From Phytopseudomonas daroniae (GTDB lineage: Bacteria; Pseudomonadota; Gammaproteobacteria; Pseudomonadales; Pseudomonadaceae): a DNA stretch of 64,000 nucleotides. Of the stretch, positions 46,857 through 56,210 are shown one piece after another. The notes under the pieces were generated by a model. That model was not told where the DNA came from, did not search any database, and saw only the letters and a list, made by a program, of their open reading frames with translations. Position numbers and translations under genes: made by a program. The stretch spans positions 124,001 to 188,000 of the forward strand of contig NZ_QJUI01000013.1 in the NCBI RefSeq assembly GCF_004327285.1, in the 5' to 3' direction. Within the stretch, counting starts at the first letter, position 1. Each line of letters begins with the position of its first letter.

Positions 46857-47420
46857 ATGCACAAGCAACTCGAAGACGGCTGGTATCAGGGGATTCAGCA
46901 TTGTCCTTCGCCCAATTTCAATGAGCGCCCGCAGGATGAGATTTCCCTGCTGGTCATTCATAACATCAGTTTGCCGCCCGGCCAGTTCGGCACTGGGCAG
47001 GTGCAGGCGTTCTTCAGCAATTGCCTGCAGGCTGATGCGCATCCCTACTTTGCCGGTATCGCCAGCATGACGGTATCCGCGCATTTTCTGATCGAGCGCG
47101 ATGGTGTGGTCACCCAGTTCGTGTCCTGCCAGGATCGAGCCTGGCATGCCGGGGTTTCGTGTTTCGAGGGGCGGGAAAACTGCAACGACTTTTCCCTGGG
47201 GATCGAGCTTGAAGGCACCGATCACCTGCCGTTCACGGACGCGCAGTATGCTGCGCTGGTGGAACTGACCGGCATACTGCAGAGCGCCTATCCGGCAATT
47301 ACCGTCGGGCGTATTTGCGGCCATAGCGATATCGCCCCGGGGCGCAAGACCGATCCCGGGCCTGCATTCGACTGGGTGCGACTGCGTTCGGCATTGATGA
47401 CTGATAAGGAGGCATCATGA
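46857..47420 (+). CDS. ampD: 1,6-anhydro-N-acetylmuramyl-L-alanine amidase AmpD
   Basis: From the ATG at 46857 the protein has 187 residues, MHKQLEDGWYQGIQHCPSPN onward. Zinc-ligand and catalytic residues are seen in LLVIHNISLP, the RAWHAGVS region and HSDIAPGRKTDPGP. AmpD is a cytosolic amidase that removes the peptide from anhydro-MurNAc during cell-wall recycling; loss induces AmpC beta-lactamase. A start at 46788 would add residues from the upstream terminator region. It overlaps ampE by four bases. It complements amgK/murU elsewhere in the window. Confidence 0.95.
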   Translation: MHKQLEDGWYQGIQHCPSPNFNERPQDEISLLVIHNISLPPGQFGTGQVQAFFSNCLQADAHPYFAGIASMTVSAHFLIERDGVVTQFVSCQDRAWHAGVSCFEGRENCNDFSLGIELEGTDHLPFTDAQYAALVELTGILQSAYPAITVGRICGHSDIAPGRKTDPGPAFDWVRLRSALMTDKEAS

Positions 47421-48253
47421 GTTTCCTGGTGTTACTGCTGGTGCTGTGGATTGAAAAGTTCTCTTCCTGGCGCCAGCGTGTTCAACAGGACGAGCCCTGG
47501 CTGCGTGCGCTTGGGCGCCTGGAGCGTGGCGGCACGACCAGCGATTCGCCGTGGTTGGCGATCATCCTGCTGGTTGGCGTCCCATTGTTGATACTGGCGC
47601 TGCTGTTGAAACTGCTGGCGCCTCTGGCATATGGCTGGTTGCTGTTGCCGGTGCATCTGCTGGTGGTGATCTACAGCCTCGGTCGCGGCGATTTGCTGAC
47701 CGCCCTTGGGCCGTTTCGTGACAGCTGGCGGCGCGGTGACAGTGAGGCGGCTTACCTGGTCGCGCAGCGTGACCTGGGCGTGGACGGCGAGGGCGAAGCC
47801 ACCTTGTTGCCCAACGTGCAGACCTTCATGGTCTGGCAAGCCTATCAGAGCTTTTTCGCGGTGATCTTCTGGTATGTACTGCTCGGGCCGTTGGCTGCGC
47901 TGGCTTATCGGCTACTGGCGTTGCTCGTCGAGCATGGGCAGTCCGATGCACTGCGTGAACGCGCTGGTCAGCTGCGTCACGCCTTCGACTGGTTGCCGGT
48001 GCGTGTGCTGGCTGCCAGTTTTGCACTGGTGGGGAATTTCATTGCGGTGAGCCGTGCACTCCTCCATGAAGTGCTCAGCTGGGATATCTCTGCGGCGCAA
48101 CTGGCTGCCGGTGCCGCCCGCGCCGCAGCCGAAACGCCCGATCCGTTGTTGGGTGAATCCGGCGTGGCGGCCCTGGACGGCCTGTGGCAGTTGTTGGTGC
48201 GCACGGCGATCCTCTGGTACGCCGCGATCGCCTTGTGGACGCTGTTCTTCTAG
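47417..48253 (+). CDS. ampE: Regulatory signalling modulator protein AmpE
   Basis: The 278-residue inner-membrane protein has several hydrophobic segments (PWLAIILLVGVPLLILALLLKL, SFFAVIFWYVLLGPLAALAYRLL) and the family motif LVAQRDLGVDGEGEATLLPN. It starts MSFLVLLLVLWIEKFSSWRQ. AmpE is thought to take part in beta-lactamase signalling with AmpD; the biochemical role is unclear. It is convergent with tatD, five bases away. Confidence 0.93.
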   Translation: MSFLVLLLVLWIEKFSSWRQRVQQDEPWLRALGRLERGGTTSDSPWLAIILLVGVPLLILALLLKLLAPLAYGWLLLPVHLLVVIYSLGRGDLLTALGPFRDSWRRGDSEAAYLVAQRDLGVDGEGEATLLPNVQTFMVWQAYQSFFAVIFWYVLLGPLAALAYRLLALLVEHGQSDALRERAGQLRHAFDWLPVRVLAASFALVGNFIAVSRALLHEVLSWDISAAQLAAGAARAAAETPDPLLGESGVAALDGLWQLLVRTAILWYAAIALWTLFF

Positions 48254-48257
48254 GGCC

Positions 48258-49043
48258 CTAGTTGCTCCGCCAGCCGAACAACTGCATGGCGTTGCTGCTG
48301 CTGGCTTCGGCCAGCTCTTCTGGGGATATCTCGAACAGCGGCGCCAGTTCACTGCAGATGTCCGGCAGATGAACGGGGCTATTGCGCATGTTCGGGTGCA
48401 TGGCTGGCGGCATGTCCGGCGAATCGGTCTCCAGCACCACGGCATCCAGCGGCAGGCGCGCAATTACCTGACGTAAGCGCTTAGCCTGGGGCCAGGTCGG
48501 TGCGCCGCCAAGACCGAGCTTGAAACCGAGCTTCAGGTATTCCCTGGCTTCCTCGAAGCTGCCGGCGAAGGCGTGGATGATGCCGGCACGACGTAGTTTG
48601 AAGCGTTTCAGCGTGGCGATCACCGGCGCATGGGCGCGACGCACATGCAGCAATGCCGGCAGTTCGAAGCTTTCGGCCAACGCCAGTTGTGCTTCAAAGA
48701 GTGCTTGCTGGCGCTCACGATCCAGCTCCGCCAGGTAGTAATCCAGGCCGAACTCGCCGACTGCACAGAGTTTTTCGTGACCGTGAAAACGTGCCAGCCA
48801 ATCCTGCAGCGCCTGCATATCCTCGGGGCGATGTTCGTTCAGGTATACCGGGTGCAGGCCAAAGGCGGCGTATAGCCCTTCGTGCTCTTGCACCAGATCC
48901 CAAAGGCGTTGCCAGTTAGCGTGCTCGACCCCCAGCACCACGAGCCCTTCTATGCCAAGCCCACGCGCCTGTGCGAGCACCTCGTTGCGGTCGTCATCGA
49001 AGTCGGGAAAGTCGAGATGGGTATGAGTGTCGATCAGTTGCAT
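48258..49043 (-). CDS. tatD: TatD family metal-dependent hydrolase
   Basis: The 261-residue TIM-barrel hydrolase begins MQLIDTHTHLDFPDFDDDRN with the HxH metal ligands, followed by GEFGLDYYLAELDRERQQ, LPALLHVRRAH, GIIHAFAGSFEEA and LETDSPDMPPA. Family members are 3'-5' DNases or deacetylases, and this is of the YcfH/YjjV-like type. Substrate is not established from sequence. It is convergent with ampE and divergent from the AsmA gene. Confidence 0.88.
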   Translation of the reverse strand: MQLIDTHTHLDFPDFDDDRNEVLAQARGLGIEGLVVLGVEHANWQRLWDLVQEHEGLYAAFGLHPVYLNEHRPEDMQALQDWLARFHGHEKLCAVGEFGLDYYLAELDRERQQALFEAQLALAESFELPALLHVRRAHAPVIATLKRFKLRRAGIIHAFAGSFEEAREYLKLGFKLGLGGAPTWPQAKRLRQVIARLPLDAVVLETDSPDMPPAMHPNMRNSPVHLPDICSELAPLFEISPEELAEASSSNAMQLFGWRSN

Positions 49044-49189
49044 AGCGCTCTGCCAGACAGATGACGAGTTATATGAAGACGGCTGTAGTACGCATGTGTT
49101 GCAACATTCTGTGAGTCATTCTCGTCCTTTGCCAGTCGAACCTCTAGGGACGGCGGTTGTGGGGATCGTCGAAAGCAAAGGGCGGCCGC

Positions 49190-51250
49190 ATGATGCGTCT
49201 TCGCAGGATACTTGGCTGGTGCTTTGCCAGTCTGTTGTTATTGATCGCAGCGCTGATGTTGTTTCTGGTGCTGTTCGACTGGAATCTACTCAAGCCAACG
49301 ATCAATTCGCGGGTGTCCGAAGCACTCAATCGTCCCTTCGCCATCGAAGGCAACCTGGCTGTGACCTGGCAGCGCGAGCGGGAAGAACCCGGTCTACGTG
49401 CCTGGATACCCTGGCCACACGTCTCCGCCGAGGCGCTTAGCCTGGGTAATCCCGAGTGGGCCGAGGGCGAGCATTTCGTCAGTTTGCAGCGTGTCGAGGC
49501 GAGTCTGTCGCCGCTGCCGCTGTTGTGGAAAACCGTCTCCATTCCGCGTATTCGACTGACCGGTGCCGATGCTGCCCTGGAGCGGCTTGCCGACGGTCGT
49601 GATAACTGGACGTTCGATCTCGGCGAACAGGAACCGGCCGAAGAGGAACCTGCGGCGTCCTGGACGCTGGATATCGGCACCATCGGCTTCGACAAGGCGC
49701 ACGTGCGTTTCGACGATCAGACGTTGCAGGCCAGCGTGAACCTGCAGGTCGAGCCGCTTGGCGAACCCATCGCGTTCAACGAGATCGTCGGCAAGACCGC
49801 CAGCGCGCAGGCTGATGACGCTGCCGTGACACCCCAGGATTACGCCTTCGCCTGGCAGGCCAAGGGCCGCTACAAGGGGCAGTCGCTCACGGGTAACGGT
49901 CGTATCGGTGGCCTTCTGGCGCTGCAGGATGCTCACCTGCCATTTCCGGTGCAGGCCGATGTTCGTGCTGGAACCACCCGTGTGCAGATCGCCGGTACGC
50001 TGACGGATCCGAAAAACCTCGGTGCCCTTGACCTGCGCCTACGTCTGTCCGGCGCGAGCCTCGGCAATCTCTACCCGCTGACCGGCGTCACGCTGCCGGA
50101 TACGCCGGCCTACTCCACCGATGGGCGTCTGGTGGCGCAGTTGCAGGATGCTGATGGGCCGCTGTTTCGCTATGAGAAATTCAATGGACGTATCGGCGAC
50201 AGTGATATCCACGGTGACCTTACCTTCGTGGCGCGGGAGCCGCGGCCCAAGTTGTCCGGCGCTCTGGTTTCCAATCAACTGCGTTTCGCGGATCTGGCGC
50301 CGTTGATCGGTGCCGACTCCAACGCCGAGAAGAAGGAGCGTGGCGCTGCCAGCGTGCAGCCTGCCAATAAGGTGTTGCCGGTCGAGGAGTTCCAGACCGA
50401 GCGCTGGCGTGACATGGATGCCGACGTCAGTTTTACCGGCAAGCGCATCGTGCACAGCGAGGATTTGCCGTTCACCGATCTGTTCACCCATGTGGTGCTC
50501 AACGAAGGCATGCTCAGCCTCGAACCCCTGCGTTTCGGCGTAGCGGGCGGGCGCCTGGACTCGACCCTGCGCCTGGATGGTCGCGGTACGCCGCTCAAAG
50601 CCCAGGCCCAGCTGCGTGCCCGCAACTTCCGCCTGCGCCAGTTGTTCCCCAGTGTGGAAGTGATGCAGAGCAGCCTTGGTGCCCTCAATGGCGATGCGAC
50701 GATCAGCGGCACGGGAAATTCGGTGGCGACCTTGCTGGGTAGTTCCAATGGCCAGATCAAGCTGCTGATCAACGATGGCCGGGTCAGCCGCAACCTGATG
50801 GAGATAGCGGGCCTGAATGTCGGCAACTATGTAGTTGGCCGGCTGTTCGGTGATAACGAGGTGGAGATCAACTGTGCGGCCGCCAACCTGAACATCAAGC
50901 AGGGCGTACTGAGACCGGAATTGATGGTGATCGACACCGAGAATGCCTTGATCGGCGTGGATGGCACGGTGAATTTTGGCAACGAGCAGCTCGACCTGAC
51001 CATCACTCCCGAGTCCAAGGGCTTGCGGATTTTCTCCCTGCGCTCGCCTCTATACGTGCGCGGCACCTTCAAGGATCCCCGTCCTGGTGTGCAGGCCGGC
51101 CCACTGGCGATACGCGGCGCCGGCATGCTGGCGCTGGGTGCGCTCGTCGCACCGGCGGCGGGGCTGATCGCGCTGGTGGCACCCAGCGGCGATCAGCCCA
51201 ATGAATGTGCGCCGCTACTGGAGCAGATGCGTCAGGGCGTTAGCCGTTGA
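49190..51250 (+). CDS. AsmA family protein
   Basis: Starting at the first ATG of the pair at 49190 gives 686 residues with one N-terminal membrane anchor (ILGWCFASLLLLIAALMLFLVLF), a long periplasmic repeating beta-groove region and a conserved C-terminal AsmA_2 domain (LRARNFRLRQLFPSV, NGDATISGTGNSVATLLGSSNGQIKLLINDGRV, NALIGVDGTVNFGNEQLDL). AsmA-like proteins are thought to move phospholipids between the inner and outer membranes. It ends overlapping the convergent fruR gene by about ten bases. Confidence 0.9.
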   Translation: MMRLRRILGWCFASLLLLIAALMLFLVLFDWNLLKPTINSRVSEALNRPFAIEGNLAVTWQREREEPGLRAWIPWPHVSAEALSLGNPEWAEGEHFVSLQRVEASLSPLPLLWKTVSIPRIRLTGADAALERLADGRDNWTFDLGEQEPAEEEPAASWTLDIGTIGFDKAHVRFDDQTLQASVNLQVEPLGEPIAFNEIVGKTASAQADDAAVTPQDYAFAWQAKGRYKGQSLTGNGRIGGLLALQDAHLPFPVQADVRAGTTRVQIAGTLTDPKNLGALDLRLRLSGASLGNLYPLTGVTLPDTPAYSTDGRLVAQLQDADGPLFRYEKFNGRIGDSDIHGDLTFVAREPRPKLSGALVSNQLRFADLAPLIGADSNAEKKERGAASVQPANKVLPVEEFQTERWRDMDADVSFTGKRIVHSEDLPFTDLFTHVVLNEGMLSLEPLRFGVAGGRLDSTLRLDGRGTPLKAQAQLRARNFRLRQLFPSVEVMQSSLGALNGDATISGTGNSVATLLGSSNGQIKLLINDGRVSRNLMEIAGLNVGNYVVGRLFGDNEVEINCAAANLNIKQGVLRPELMVIDTENALIGVDGTVNFGNEQLDLTITPESKGLRIFSLRSPLYVRGTFKDPRPGVQAGPLAIRGAGMLALGALVAPAAGLIALVAPSGDQPNECAPLLEQMRQGVSR

Positions 51251-52229
51251 AACGGGTTTTCAGGTGCCGCTCGATGGCATCCAGGCCGGGCTCGTAAGTG
51301 CCGTTCAGGGCATCGAGCAGACGCTGGAAAACCCGATCGGCAATGCGCTCATGCTGCTGAGAGATTGCATTGACGCGCATGGGCAGAAAGTCCAGTAGCT
51401 GGGCATCACCGAACGTGCCGAGGCGCAGGTGGCTTATGTCCACCTCCGGTTGTTCGTACAGCGCATCGAGTACACCTTCGAGCAGCACGTAGGCGGTGGT
51501 CACCAGTACGTCGGGCAGGCTGCCCTGGGCCATCAGTTCACGCATCTGACGATACCCCCACTGGCGGCTGAATTGCTCGCCGTGACTAACGCTGACCGCT
51601 CCATCGAAACCCGCCAGGGCATCGCGAAACCCTTGCTCGCGGGCCTGGCTGATCGGCAGTTCTGGGCGAGCACCGATCAAGGCGGCCTGGCGTGGCAATG
51701 GCTGCAGCAGACTCCTGGTCAGTTGTTCGCCGGCGTGGCGATCATCGCTGACCACCGAGTAGAGGTATTCGGGGTCGAGGGCGCGGTCGACGGCTATCAC
51801 TGGTGTGCCAGCGACAATCAACTGACGGTATTCGGGCGCATTCTGGGGCAGGCAACTGGCGACGATCAGGGCATCGCAACGCCGGGAGCGGAACAGTTCG
51901 AGCAACTGCCGCTCGCTATCCGGCTGATCATCCGAGCTGGCGATCAACAACTGATAACCCGCCGCCCGGGCGCGCTGTTCGAGCAGTTTGGCCAGGCGCG
52001 CATAACTGGGGTTTTCCAGATCCGGGAGGATGAAACCGAGGCACCGGCTTTGCCCACGCCGCAGACCGGCGGCCTGTGGATCCGGACGATAGTCATGCTT
52101 CTCCACCACCTCCAGCACTCGCTGAACGGTGGCCGCACTGATGCGGCGCTTGGCGGCCTGGCCGTTGATCACGTAGCTGGCAGTGGTGAGCGAGACGCCA
52201 GCCAGGCGGGCAATGTCGGTCAATTTCAA
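51240..52229 (-). CDS. fruR: LacI-family fructose regulator FruR/Cra
   Basis: The 329-residue protein has an N-terminal LacI helix-turn-helix (MKLTDIARLAGVSLTTASYV, hinge region GLRRGQSRCLGFILPDLENP) and a periplasmic-binding-like effector domain. Pseudomonas FruR (Cra) represses the fructose PTS operon and is released by fructose-1-phosphate. It is divergent from fruB; the operator TGAAACGATTCA lies between them at 52292-52303. Confidence 0.94.
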   Translation of the reverse strand: MKLTDIARLAGVSLTTASYVINGQAAKRRISAATVQRVLEVVEKHDYRPDPQAAGLRRGQSRCLGFILPDLENPSYARLAKLLEQRARAAGYQLLIASSDDQPDSERQLLELFRSRRCDALIVASCLPQNAPEYRQLIVAGTPVIAVDRALDPEYLYSVVSDDRHAGEQLTRSLLQPLPRQAALIGARPELPISQAREQGFRDALAGFDGAVSVSHGEQFSRQWGYRQMRELMAQGSLPDVLVTTAYVLLEGVLDALYEQPEVDISHLRLGTFGDAQLLDFLPMRVNAISQQHERIADRVFQRLLDALNGTYEPGLDAIERHLKTRFNG

Positions 52230-52291
52230 GGTGCGTCTCCTCTGGCGGACTTCAAGGATTACCCATTATCAGGTAACGTGCCAGCGCTAGA

Positions 52292-52303
52292 TGAAACGAT
52301 TCA
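52292..52303. promoter_or_regulatory. FruR/Cra operator
   Basis: TGAAACGATTCA, followed by GC, matches the known FruR/Cra consensus palindrome TGAAWCGNTTCA. It lies about 63 bases before fruR's start and 78 before fruB's, so one dimer may control both promoters. Confidence 0.82.
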
Positions 52304-52380
52304 GCAAGTGAGTCGACTAAGCTAACAAGAATGTCCGCCAAGGCTGCCCGCTGCGACGGCCTTGCTCGAGGAGAAGCATC

Positions 52381-55260
52381 ATGCTCGAACTTCACCCTTC
52401 GCAAATCCGGATGGGCCGACAGGCCGCGGACAAGCTACAGGCGCTGGCCGAACTGGCCGACAGCCTGGTCGCCGACGGCCTGGTTGCGGCTGGCTATCTG
52501 GACGGTATGCAGGCTCGCGAGCAGCAGGGTTCGACCTATCTGGGGCAGGGTATCGCCATTCCCCATGGCACGCCGGAAACCCGCGATCAGGTGTTCCAGA
52601 CCGGTATGCGTTTGATCCAGTACCCTGAGGGTGTGGACTGGGGCGATGGCCAGCGCGTGTACCTGGCCATCGCGATTGCGGCACGCTCCGATGAGCACCT
52701 GCGTTTGCTGCAGCTGCTTACTCGCGCGCTCGGTGAGGGCGATCTGAGTCAGGCGTTGCGTGAGGCCCGAGATGCAGACAGCATTCTCGCGCTGCTGCAG
52801 GGCGCGCCTCAGGAGTTGGCGTTGGACGGTCAGTTGGTCGGCCTCGGCGTCGATGCCGAGGATCTGGACGAGCTGGCCTGGCAGGGTGCCCGTTTGCTGA
52901 AGAAGGCTGGCTGCACCGCTGCCGGTTTCGCCGGCAGCCTGGTGCAAGGCGAGCCGCTGCCGCTGGGCAACGGGCTGTGGTGGTTGAGCAGCGAGCAGGG
53001 CGTCGAGCGCCCTGGCCTGGCGTTCGTCACCCCGTCGCAGCCACTGGAACAGGCAGGCCAGCCTGTCGCCGGGCTGTTCTGCCTGGCCTGCCTGGGTGAA
53101 GGACATCGTCAGGTGCTCGAGCGTCTCTGTGATCTGCTGATTGCCGGACAGGGCGATGTGTTGACGCAAGCCACTACCAGCCGCGGTGTGCTCGAAGCGT
53201 TGGGCGCCGAGCTGCCCCCCGATTGGCCGGCGCTGCGCATCACTCTGGCCAATGCCCACGGTTTGCACGCTCGTCCGGCCAAGACGCTTAGCGAGATCGC
53301 GCAGGGTTTCAGCGGCGATATCCGCGTTCGCCTGGCCGAGGGCGCCGCAGCGGCCGTATCGGCCAAAAGCCTGAGCAAGCTGCTGGCACTGGGCGCGCGA
53401 CGTGGCCAGGTGCTGGAGTTCAGTGCTGAGCCAGCGATTGCCGAGGAAGCCTTGTCCGCCATTGAGGCGGCGGTTCGCGCTGGCCTGGGTGAAGAGGTGG
53501 CGTCGCTGCCGGAAGAGCAAACCGCGCTCGTCGTTGACCGTCCGGCTGTGCCCGAGGCGGTAGAGACTCCCGTGGCTCCACCAGTTGCAGGTGCGCGTCT
53601 GCAGGCCGTGGCGGCGTCACCCGGTATCGCCAGCGGTCCAGCGTTTGTGCGCCGTGTGCCGCGTCTCGATTATCCCGCCCAGGGTGAGGGTGTCGCCGTC
53701 GAGCGCCAGCGCCTGGAGGCCGCCCTGCAGCATATCGACGGCGAGATCCAGCGGCTGGTCGAGCGTAGCCAGGAAGCCAGCGTGCGAGACATCTTCGTCA
53801 CCCACCAGGCGATGCTGCGTGATCCGGCGCTGCGTGAGGATGTCGATGCGCGCCTGACCTCGGGCGCCAGCGCTCAGGCGGCGTGGATCGGCGAGATCGA
53901 GGCGGCCGCAACGCAGCAGGAGTCCCTGCACGATGCATTGCTGGCCGAGCGCGCCGCGGATCTGCGTGATGTCGGCCGCCGTGTGCTGGCGCAACTGTGT
54001 GGCGTCGAGGCGCCACAGGAGCCGGCCGAACCCTACATTCTGGTGATGGGCGAGGTCGGCCCTTCGGATGTCGCCAGCCTCGACCGGCAGCGCGTCGCCG
54101 GTATCGTCACCGCTCGTGGTGGTGCCACCGCGCACAGCGCGATCATTGCCCGCGCCCTTGGGATTCCCAGTGTGGTCGGTGCTGGCGAAGGCCTGCTGGC
54201 TTTGCAGCAGAGTACCCGGCTGTTGCTCGACGGTGACCGCGGTCAGGTCTGGGTCGCGCCGGACGATGCCACCCTGGCGCAGGCCGAGCGTGAACGCCAG
54301 GCCAGCGAGCAGCGGCGCGAGCGCGCCCATGGCGAGCGCATGCACCCGGCGCGTACCCGTGACGGTCATGCTGTCGAGGTGGCGGTGAATATCGGCGCCA
54401 GCGGTGAAGCCGCAGCAGCGGTCGAGCTGGGTGCCGAGGCGGTGGGCTTGCTGCGCACCGAGCTGGTATTCATGGATCACTCCCAGGCTCCGGACGTGGC
54501 GACCCAGGAGGCCGAATACCGGCGTGTACTCGATGCTTTGCAAGGCCGTCCGCTGGTGGTACGCACCCTGGATGTCGGCGGCGACAAACCCTTGCCTTAC
54601 TGGCCGATGCCGGAGGAAGAAAACCCCTTCCTCGGTGTGCGCGGCATACGCCTGACCCTGCAGCGCCCAGACATCATGGAAACCCAGCTGCGTGCCTTGC
54701 TGCAGGCGGCGGATGGTCGGCCATTGCGCATCATGTTCCCGATGGTCGGGCAGATCGAAGAGTGGCGCGCGGCACGTGAAATGGTCGAGAGGTTGCGTCA
54801 GGAAATTCCGCTGGGCGACCTGCAACTGGGCATCATGATCGAAGTGCCATCCGCCGCCCTGCTGGCGCCGGTACTGGCCCGCGAGGTGGACTTCTTCAGT
54901 ATCGGCACCAACGACCTGACCCAGTACACCCTGGCCATCGACCGTGGCCATCCGACCCTGTCGGCCCAGGCGGACGGCTTGCATCCCTCGGTACTGCGGT
55001 TGATCGGCATGACCGTCGATGCCGCCCATGCCGAAGGCAAATGGGTGGGCGTTTGCGGTGAGCTGGCGGCCGACATGCTCGCCATTCCGCTGCTGGTCGG
55101 TTTGGGGGTCGATGAATTGAGTGTCGCAGCGCGCAGTATCCCGCTGGTCAAGGCGCGTGTGCGCGAGCTGGATATGCAGCACAGCCAGGTGCAGGCGCAG
55201 CAGGCCCTGGCGCTGGGCAGTGCCGCTGCAGTGCGCGCCCTGGTCGAGGAGACGCACTGA
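52381..55260 (+). CDS. fruB: Fructose PTS multiphosphoryl transfer protein (EIIA-HPr-EI fusion)
   Basis: The 959-residue protein joins three domains: EIIA-Fru (about 1-145; phosphohistidine in QGIAIPHGTPETRD), HPr (about 280-370; NAHGLHARPAKTLSEIA with the active histidine) and enzyme I (about 405-955; phosphohistidine in TARGGATAHSAIIARALG, and the PEP-binding site FFSIGTNDLTQYTLA). It moves phosphate from PEP to the fructose permease FruA. It overlaps fruK by one base (TGATG). Pseudomonads use this fusion instead of separate enzymes. Confidence 0.97.
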   Translation: MLELHPSQIRMGRQAADKLQALAELADSLVADGLVAAGYLDGMQAREQQGSTYLGQGIAIPHGTPETRDQVFQTGMRLIQYPEGVDWGDGQRVYLAIAIAARSDEHLRLLQLLTRALGEGDLSQALREARDADSILALLQGAPQELALDGQLVGLGVDAEDLDELAWQGARLLKKAGCTAAGFAGSLVQGEPLPLGNGLWWLSSEQGVERPGLAFVTPSQPLEQAGQPVAGLFCLACLGEGHRQVLERLCDLLIAGQGDVLTQATTSRGVLEALGAELPPDWPALRITLANAHGLHARPAKTLSEIAQGFSGDIRVRLAEGAAAAVSAKSLSKLLALGARRGQVLEFSAEPAIAEEALSAIEAAVRAGLGEEVASLPEEQTALVVDRPAVPEAVETPVAPPVAGARLQAVAASPGIASGPAFVRRVPRLDYPAQGEGVAVERQRLEAALQHIDGEIQRLVERSQEASVRDIFVTHQAMLRDPALREDVDARLTSGASAQAAWIGEIEAAATQQESLHDALLAERAADLRDVGRRVLAQLCGVEAPQEPAEPYILVMGEVGPSDVASLDRQRVAGIVTARGGATAHSAIIARALGIPSVVGAGEGLLALQQSTRLLLDGDRGQVWVAPDDATLAQAERERQASEQRRERAHGERMHPARTRDGHAVEVAVNIGASGEAAAAVELGAEAVGLLRTELVFMDHSQAPDVATQEAEYRRVLDALQGRPLVVRTLDVGGDKPLPYWPMPEEENPFLGVRGIRLTLQRPDIMETQLRALLQAADGRPLRIMFPMVGQIEEWRAAREMVERLRQEIPLGDLQLGIMIEVPSAALLAPVLAREVDFFSIGTNDLTQYTLAIDRGHPTLSAQADGLHPSVLRLIGMTVDAAHAEGKWVGVCGELAADMLAIPLLVGLGVDELSVAARSIPLVKARVRELDMQHSQVQAQQALALGSAAAVRALVEETH

Positions 55261-56195
55261 TGGCCCGCATCCTCGCTCTGACCCTGAACCCGGCGCTGGA
55301 TCTGACCGTCAGCCTCGACACCCTGCAACCCGGAGCGGTCAACCGCAGCCTGGGCATGACCACTCACGCCGCGGGCAAGGGCCTGAACGTATCCCAGGTG
55401 CTGGCGGATCTCGGTCACAAAGTCACAGTCAGTGGCTTTCTCGGCAAGGCCAATGCCGCGCCGTTCGAGCAGTTGTTCCACCGCAGCGGTTTCATCGACG
55501 CTTTTGTGCGAGTGCCCGGCGAGACTCGCAGCAACATCAAGCTGGCCGAGCGTGACGGCTGCGTCACCGATCTCAACGGCCCCGGGCCGGAAGTCGGTGC
55601 GGCGCACCAGCAGCAACTGCTGGATCAACTGGAGCAGATCGCCGTGGGACATGACGCTGTCGTCGTTGCCGGCAGTCTGCCGCGCGGTGTGTCGGTCGAA
55701 TGGTTCAGCGCTCTGTTGCGTCGCCTGGTGGCGCTCGGCTTGCCGCTGGCGCTGGACACCAGCGGTGCGGCCTTGCGTGCTGGGCTGACAGTCACGCCCT
55801 GGTTGATCAAACCCAATGAAGAAGAGCTGGCCGAGGCCTGCGGCCTGGCGTCGGCGTCTTCCGAACGCCTCGATGACGCCATCCGCGAGTTGCGTGAAGC
55901 GGGCATCGAACATGTGTTGCTCTCCCGCGGTTCTCAAGGGGCGGACTGGTTCGGCCCCCATGGCGTCCTGCATGCCCAGCCGCCGCATGTCGATGTGGTC
56001 AGTACCGTTGGCGCCGGCGATTCGTTGCTTGCTGCCACCTTGCACGGTCTTCTCAGTGGCTGGCCGGCCGAGCGCACGCTGCGCCTGGCCACGGCGGTTG
56101 CCGCCCAGGCGGTCACGCAAATCGGTTTCGGTATTCACGATCGGCAACAGCTCGCCCGCCTGGAAGCGGCGGTGGCTGTGACGCCGAAACAATAA
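55260..56195 (+). CDS. fruK: 1-phosphofructokinase FruK
   Basis: The 311-residue PfkB-family kinase has LNPALDLTVSLDTLQPGAVN, GKGLNVSQVLADLG, and the ATP-binding/anion-hole VVSTVGAGDSLLAATLHGL. It phosphorylates fructose-1-phosphate made by FruA to the 1,6-bisphosphate. Its start overlaps the fruB stop. Confidence 0.96.
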   Translation: MARILALTLNPALDLTVSLDTLQPGAVNRSLGMTTHAAGKGLNVSQVLADLGHKVTVSGFLGKANAAPFEQLFHRSGFIDAFVRVPGETRSNIKLAERDGCVTDLNGPGPEVGAAHQQQLLDQLEQIAVGHDAVVVAGSLPRGVSVEWFSALLRRLVALGLPLALDTSGAALRAGLTVTPWLIKPNEEELAEACGLASASSERLDDAIRELREAGIEHVLLSRGSQGADWFGPHGVLHAQPPHVDVVSTVGAGDSLLAATLHGLLSGWPAERTLRLATAVAAQAVTQIGFGIHDRQQLARLEAAVAVTPKQ

Positions 56196-56210
56196 CAAGA
56201 GGTCGTTGCA

